DNA from: Haemaphysalis longicornis
Lineage: Eukaryota; Arthropoda; Arachnida; Ixodida; Ixodidae
Direction: 5' to 3'
Length of the DNA: 64,000 nucleotides
Assembly: GCA_013339765.2 (NCBI GenBank)
Contig: CM023452.1
Coordinates: forward strand, 157,984,977-158,048,976
Made by a program: the position numbers and the translations under genes. Of the stretch, positions 58,401 through 64,000 are shown piece after piece (the stretch's first letter is position 1; every line of letters starts with the position of its first letter). The notes below the pieces were generated by a model. That model was given only the letters and a program-made list of their open reading frames with translations, ran no database searches and was not told the origin of the DNA.

Positions 58401-61400
58401 TATCTCAACACTCAAATCACTGTGCACGCGATTCGTCCTTCCGGCAAGCGGGTCTCTAACATTAGCAATTATGCCGTCGTCTCTGCAATGTTCAAAGGAA
58501 TTTATGAGTCAGAAAAGAATTTTAAGTAGCACGAAAATGTCTGCCTTCCAAAATTGTAGGCCCATGGTAAGACAGCCATAAACTTCTTTCCTCTCACAAC
58601 TACGCAGCGAAATGTCACGGCTCTAATAGGAATACTTTTGGATAGCTTTGACATACTAAAGGACAGTTTTTGATTCTTTTCTTACTCCAGGAGATGGCTA
58701 CTTACAATTCAGCATTCATAGACGCCCTATGCTACGCCACTGGAGCGTTGCCTCGTGCCATTTTTTCCGTAACATGTTCTGCGCCATGAAGGTACAAGGA
58801 TATATCAACGATCGCTGTGTACGATAAAGTGATACTTATACTTCCTCATGGGGTGTTTATTTCGACTTCACCGCGCTAAGCATAACTTTTTGAGACGGAA
58901 GAAATAGGGCTTTAAGGGGCGCCTGAAAACAAAGATAACCTCTGAATAAAGGAAAACCGATTCAGAGAGATAATGTGTACCACTAACTCCCACGTATATT
59001 CCCGCATGTGTTCCCCGCGAGGTTATTTTGACGGCATGCTTCTGTTTTTTTTGGCAAGAAAAACTGCCGTGTACGGGAGGGAGGGAAGGTTGAACACACA
59101 AAAAAAACTTTGGCGACGACATCGCATGGTAGACCTAGCAAGATAAAAGAAGAAAGATTGAGGCGCTAGCCTTGCGACAATGGAGAATAGTTGGGCAAAA
59201 TGGAAATAGTGTGGCGAGGGCACATGGGCACGCTGTGGCGTTTTCTTTATTTATGACGCGCGCACATGGAAGTTTTGCTAGTGCGGGAGCGGTGGCCGCC
59301 ATTGCAGATGCATTGGTAGTGCGTTGACCATGGCTTCTTTTTGTCGGCGCATTGGGGCGGCGCTCCTGGATTATCACGTCATTGATGCGTGAGCACTCTT
59401 GAAAGTGTCCTCGTGTCCAGGTCCATTGCCCGAGTCTTTTGTGGGAGTCTTGCCAGAGCCTAGCAAATTCAGAGTAAAACTTGCGCGACTCTTTATTGAT
59501 GAGTGAGGTATCCTTGTTTTTAAAAATTCAGCAAGGTGGTGTTCATGCCTTATTAAGTTAACAGCTGCTGCTGAAGGTTTATCTAATATTCATTTTCGTG
59601 CAGGAAATTACATGCAAGAAATCTACTATTGCAGCAACTTTCGTAATGGGCGGCCTTTAGGATTTTCTAACTTTCCACGGACGATAATTGGCTACCCTTT
59701 GAAGTGTCGAGCATAAATTCCTCAATGTTTACATAGAAATATATTAACAGACGGAAAGGCCAGCAGTGTAGAATAGAAAGAATGCCTAAGGGAGAACATT
59801 TTACATTTTCTTTATAAATATATATTAAGATGAGTAATATTAACTAACATTTCTTATTTCCGGTAGAAAAAAAAGTGGAGGAAAAAATTAGCAGTGGCTA
59901 AGTTTGGCTATGCAAGGATACACGCAGCGTTAGCTATGGTACAGCTGAATAGTGCTAGCTTGGCTCGTTATCTCGGATGTGCTTGATGCTCACTGGGGCT
60001 TCAATGACACACGTGGCATATGCATTATGTGACCCATGTATATTCAGCAAGCGGCTCCGGCGCAGCGTCATTGGTGATGTCACCAATCGCCCCACAGCCC
60101 AGCTGGTTCAATGGGAGCACGCCGGTGTTGCTGCGACGCACGAGCCATCGGTTGCACACCCGGCCACCCCTCGCATGATCATCAAGTGGTCCGGGCCGCC
60201 ACATGCGGAACGGCGGTTGGCGAAGACGCTTAGGGTGTGGGGTGTGTGAGAGACGCCGGGCAGGGAGCAACGTTCTGTGCACCGTGTGGCGTCACTGGTC
60301 CTCGCGCATGGGCAGCACGGCTGGCCACGAGCAGCGCAAACTGGTCAACCTCGGCCAGTGTAGCTTACGCTACAAAAAGCGCATCTATAATGGCGATGGA
60401 ACCCACGCCTCCACGTTACATGTCGTATGTGGTACCAATTTCGCTTTTTGGGCGAGGGAATAACCAGCCACATTACTGAGGTATTACGTTTATTTCAAAT
60501 CGAACTTATGCTTCAGCGTGGTACCCAGTCCTGATACCACGTTTTTTAACCCGTCGCGATTCCGTCTTTTTAAGATGAACATCCAAGAAAGTGGAGGGAA
60601 ATTAGTATGGCCAGGGGGATGAAACTTCGCTGTTTTTCGGTCCCGTGATCCGCAGCAAGCCTAACCTTTGAGGGCTGTACTACATACGAGCATATAAGAA
60701 AGTTGTGGTTGAATTTTATATTTATTACCAGGTTACTTATTAACTCCAGAACATTTAGTAGAACAAGCTAACCTAATATTTGAAGTTCGAGATTGCGAAA
60801 ATGCGGGAACTGAAGCAACATATGTGGATAATATGTACTCACACCTCAGGCAAAGTGTATTCGAGAGGTAAGTGATCTTATAAGCGGTGACTGCTTGTCG
60901 CCGTGAACTGCCACGTTTGAGCAGCTTTCAGAGAAACATTTCATATTCATTATTTCGTTTATATTCAGGGAACCCCGACATTTCTTTCCTTTTTTTCTTC
61001 TTCGCGTGTTGCTGGCAGTAACGTTTTTTTTTCAGTTCTAGAATTGTGCATTAGGAAATCCACAAAAAACCCCCACGCGCAGCAAATAGAACTGAAAATA
61101 CTTCCGTAAAAATAATGAACCTTTTACAGGTCACAAACATATGTCGTTTGAAGGAGTTCGCAAAGTACAAAGCACGAAGAGCTACTTATCTGTGGCCAGA
61201 GTCATGTGTCAATGCGCTCGAAGCGTGAACCCAAACGTTAATTAAGCATAATCTTTCAGCGTCACCTCATAGATTTTCTGTAATTTCACACAAGATGTAC
61301 ACTTTCACAAAATTACAGTCTATGCAAATGTATTTCACTAAGCCTTCCTAAATTGTCAACATTTGTCATGCGAAAGTAAAGCAACCACAAAATCGACTGC

Positions 61401-62140
61401 ATTTTTGCGCCATCTTTTCGTTAAATATTGTTCAGATCGAACACGGTGTAATTGAGGTTTAAACATAATACAAATACACCTTCCTAAATACATTTAGAAC
61501 AGTACTCTGAAATACCTAAATAATATTTTCAAGCATGCGAACGTATGTCGAATATGATCGAAATATATTTTACAAGGATTTTATGTTTGTATAACGAACA
61601 TAGTGCAAATACGCCATAAATGAAACGAATATAAGAAATAAAATTATTTTGTGTATATCAAAATGCCCTGTCAAAATACTTTGGAGTACACAAAAGCGAA
61701 TGTTCTGGAGTTGACTCTTAGAAGTAAAGCCTATCTGTACTTCCCGCCAAATACATTTGAAATGAATAGAACGCTGGGATTCTTTTGTCATAAATTTTTT
61801 GTAAATTAATGGGAGAAACTGAAGGAGAGACTTCCGTTTGCAGCGCTCTCTCAGAATGCCATGCAAATAAAATCTGGAGGATTAGTTGAAAGCTCTGCAT
61901 AGAAATAAGTAAGTGACCGTATTTCACGGCATAAAATAAAGCAAAAACTCCTCATGAATATCATATAAAAAACCGACACATCGGAAGGGTTGGTACGCCA
62001 GCGGTATTGCGGTAGAGGGGTTGAAAATATATAATCAAGTGCCGGAGATGCCACGAGGATGACGCCGACGGGCCGCAAATAGCACAGGGCAGAAAGCGGT
62101 CGTCGTATTGTAGCGTGTGGAGGCTGGTGTGGCTTGTGTG
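55440..62140. other. Long stretch without supported gene
   Basis: Frames of 149 codons at 56187-56636 and about 85-90 codons at 59977-60479 (both strands overlapping) lack recognisable motifs. A GC-rich patch covers 60040-60440. The rest is AT-rich. No RNA gene or transposon end is recognised. Confidence 0.4.
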
Positions 62141-62142
62141 GT

Positions 62143-62412
62143 GTTTTAACACGAAAGTGTTTTATTCCGGAATACACAAAGATTTAGCTGATGTCATATT
62201 CGTCACGGTAGTGACGCCTGTACAACGACGAAAGCGGCCTGCGAAGGGCACAGAGGGTCTTCTTGCGAGGAAGCAGCATTTAGTTCTAAAGAGTACGTTA
62301 TACTTAGGGTTGTTCGTTTTCGGGTTTCATCTTTTAACACGAAAGTGTTTTATGCCGCTATACCCAAGGTTTCACTGATGTCATATCCCTGACGTAAATG
62401 ACGTCAGTACAA
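62143..62412 (+). repeat. Two direct repeats, about 80 bp, 189 bp apart
   Basis: Copies at 62143-62226 and 62333-62412 share TTTTAACACGAAAGTGTTTTAT, then (A/T)AC.CAA.G.TT..CTGATGTCATAT, then TGACG. and GTACAAC. Each copy contains AACACGAAAGTGTT, a near-palindrome, and a TGACG CRE-like core. A repeat family of unknown identity. Confidence 0.6.
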
Positions 62413-62760
62413 CTTTGCAGATGCGACAACGCAGCACGAAGTTGCTCGCTAAGCACACCCACAAAACAGCCACCTACGTGCAGATAATGCTCAGCAGCAG
62501 ATTTGGCTGCACATTTCACTTTCGTGTTTGACTGATTCCTATGACAGAGGAATCGACCACAGTTTTTGTGGTAGTGATGTTGCGTGCCTTGCCTCTAATC
62601 GAAGAAGGCGGCTGTGGAAAAGAGTGGAAACACTTTTCAAGGCGATGTAGGGCCTTTGCGCAGCATTTTGCTGGGTAAATCCGGTGGATATCTTTCCACG
62701 AGGCGTGCTTCGCTCGCTCGGTCTCCCTCACATGTTTTAACGAATAGGAATTCATTAGCG

Positions 62761-64000
62761 TGTAGTACACATATTTTTTGTTCGTGCTCAAACCGTAGAG
62801 GCACCGTGAAACATTTTTGTATTTTTCAGGTTTCCCAAAAACGTCGGAGTAGGCAGTGCATGGGAGGGCCCTGTGAGGCGATATGTTTGGACACCGAAGA
62901 AGAATGACGCCTTATTTTTAGTGCAATTTGAAGCAGACTGCTTCGATAGGACGTGACAAACAACGGGACTACGACCTCGTATCATCCGTACCATGTTCAC
63001 AGCGTCTCCAATGCAGCTATAAAAGCCAGTGAGTATCCACCATAAAACAGAGAGACCCCTTTCTTGGAAGTAATCGAGGTATACCAGCTCCGCCTCTCTG
63101 GGATTTTAAGTTTGGTATATTTACTTGCGCACTGTCCTCTAAATGCAAAGTTTCTGACGTTGTTTGGGAGATGGTTCTCTTTAGGTAGAAGAAACGAAAC
63201 TGGTTCCTCTGGAAAGTGGAAAATGCCTTTCCCTGAAGGCGCCTGTTACTGAACGGATTGCCGAATACTCCCCCTGCAAACCTAACCAACGAATAAGTGG
63301 TGCAGGCAAAACTTGCATGAATCGTCGAAACAGGAGCGACCGCTCAAAAGAAGGTTAGACATTGCAGCACAAGAAACAGAGACTTTCAAGAGAAAATGGT
63401 GCCCCTCAAAAATTCATTGCCGAGCTAAAGAACCAGAACATTCTATCAGAGAAAGAGTTGGAAATTTTCTTTGCAACATTCTCTCTTCATATCCCCCAGC
63501 TTTCTGAGGGAGGTATTGAGAAGATGAACAAATACCCCCCCAATTGCAGCATTTGCACAGACGCGACGCCACAATTTGCGAAGAGCTTATGATTATCTGT
63601 GAGCGAAGTGACATTATGTTCCGCAACACCAGCGCTAAAGATACAGGGCGGTCAATGGTGACCCTGGATTCACCTAGGAATCAGTTGAGATTATAAAAAA
63701 CATAGTGCAAGGAAGAGACGATTCACTGATTATAGCCATAATGGCTGACGACATGAGAACATTTCCAAATTGCGGGCAATTAATTTTTCGGTTATGTTGA
63801 CTTGGGCACAAAACCATCATCGACTTGGGCACGAAAAATGCCAGATGATAGCCTTACAGAAGCAACAGATGGCTGTGTTTTTGTGCTGCTGAAATTCAAT
63901 ACGCGGCTGACGGTACACCTCTGTATTTTTGAATTGATTCTCTCTTTGGATCTGAAAGAGTCCTGTGACTAAAAAGTGTATATCGCGCGTGACTTCAGTA
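62761..64000 (+). pseudogene. THAP9/P-element-type transposase, decayed and cut by the window end
   Basis: THAP domain: FCSCSNRRGTVKHFCIF (62776-62828), then after a -1 shift FPKNVGVGSAWEGPVRR, VWTPKKNDALF, QFEADCFDRT and TGA at 62954, then RIIRTMF. The second-half ligands C and H are replaced (F and Q). A helical segment follows: KFIAELKNQNILSEKELEIFF (about 63406). Then RAYDYL (about 63577), GDPGFT (63658-63675), MADDM with candidate catalytic D (63744-63755), FGYVDLGT (63787-63810) and EATDGCVFVLLKFN (about 63860), all typical of P-superfamily transposases and THAP9. Frameshifts are frequent. It is a dead copy. No terminal repeats are visible on the left. The right part lies outside the window. 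Confidence 0.7.

Noticed and set aside
59977..60479. A GC-rich gene at 60 kb
   Set aside because: Overlapping frames on both strands reflect GC content. None has a recognisable motif or conserved splice sites.
1..64000. CRISPR array, bacterial operons or a provirus with env
   Set aside because: No regularly spaced short repeats with unique spacers, no prokaryotic gene packing, and the only LTR element has no recognisable envelope gene between pol and the 3' LTR.

Overview
The window looks like chelicerate genomic DNA, most probably a hard tick (Ixodidae). It is intron-bearing and AT-rich, has no operons or long host ORFs, and is dominated by decayed transposable elements. The guess at a tick rests on resemblance by memory of several repeats (two tRNA-derived SINE types, CR1-, RTE- and Penelope-like fragments, a THAP9/P-type transposase) and is not proven. 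No complete host gene was found. The best host-exon candidates are a possible terminal exon at 11.7-11.9 kb (-) and a two-exon THAP domain at 41.4-41.9 kb (-), which carries a one-base deletion.

Layout. 0-12 kb: mostly unannotatable DNA, with diverged inverted and tandem repeats and a TTA-flanked MITE. 12.4-13.2 kb: two tandem copies of a tRNA-Thr-like SINE and a 62-bp AT microsatellite. 15.9-16.1 and 52.6-52.8 kb: two copies of one exon-like repeat ending in a possible splice donor. 18.1-18.5 kb: a tRNA-like SINE and a perfect 21-bp hairpin. 19.1-21.2 kb: a Penelope fragment (-) beside a CR1-like LINE fragment (+). 22.0-27.1 kb: a very large inverted repeat, with arms of about 2.4 kb around a spacer of about 0.27 kb.

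29.8-40.3 kb is the centrepiece. A SINE is followed by a complete Mutator-like (MULE) DNA transposon bounded by a perfect 9-bp target duplication and TIRs of about 115 bp. Its broken minus-strand gene encodes, in order, a FAR1/FLYWCH-like zinc-finger region, a DDE MULE transposase core, a SWIM zinc finger and a C-terminal PHD-like finger. A complete 5.2-kb Ty3/gypsy LTR retrotransposon with its own 4-bp target duplication is nested in its 3' non-coding end. Both coding regions are pseudogenes, so the order of events can be read: MULE first, then gypsy, then decay.

41-64 kb: a THAP exon pair, a 907-bp MITE with TIRs of about 300 bp, a CCATATATGG-rich minisatellite, a 534-bp TA-flanked MITE with six TTCGATATA motifs, a tandem array with a unit of about 300 bp, LINE fragments in opposite orientations, and at the right edge a decayed THAP9/P-element-type transposase that runs off the window. 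The long stretches between these hold nothing I can support as a gene.
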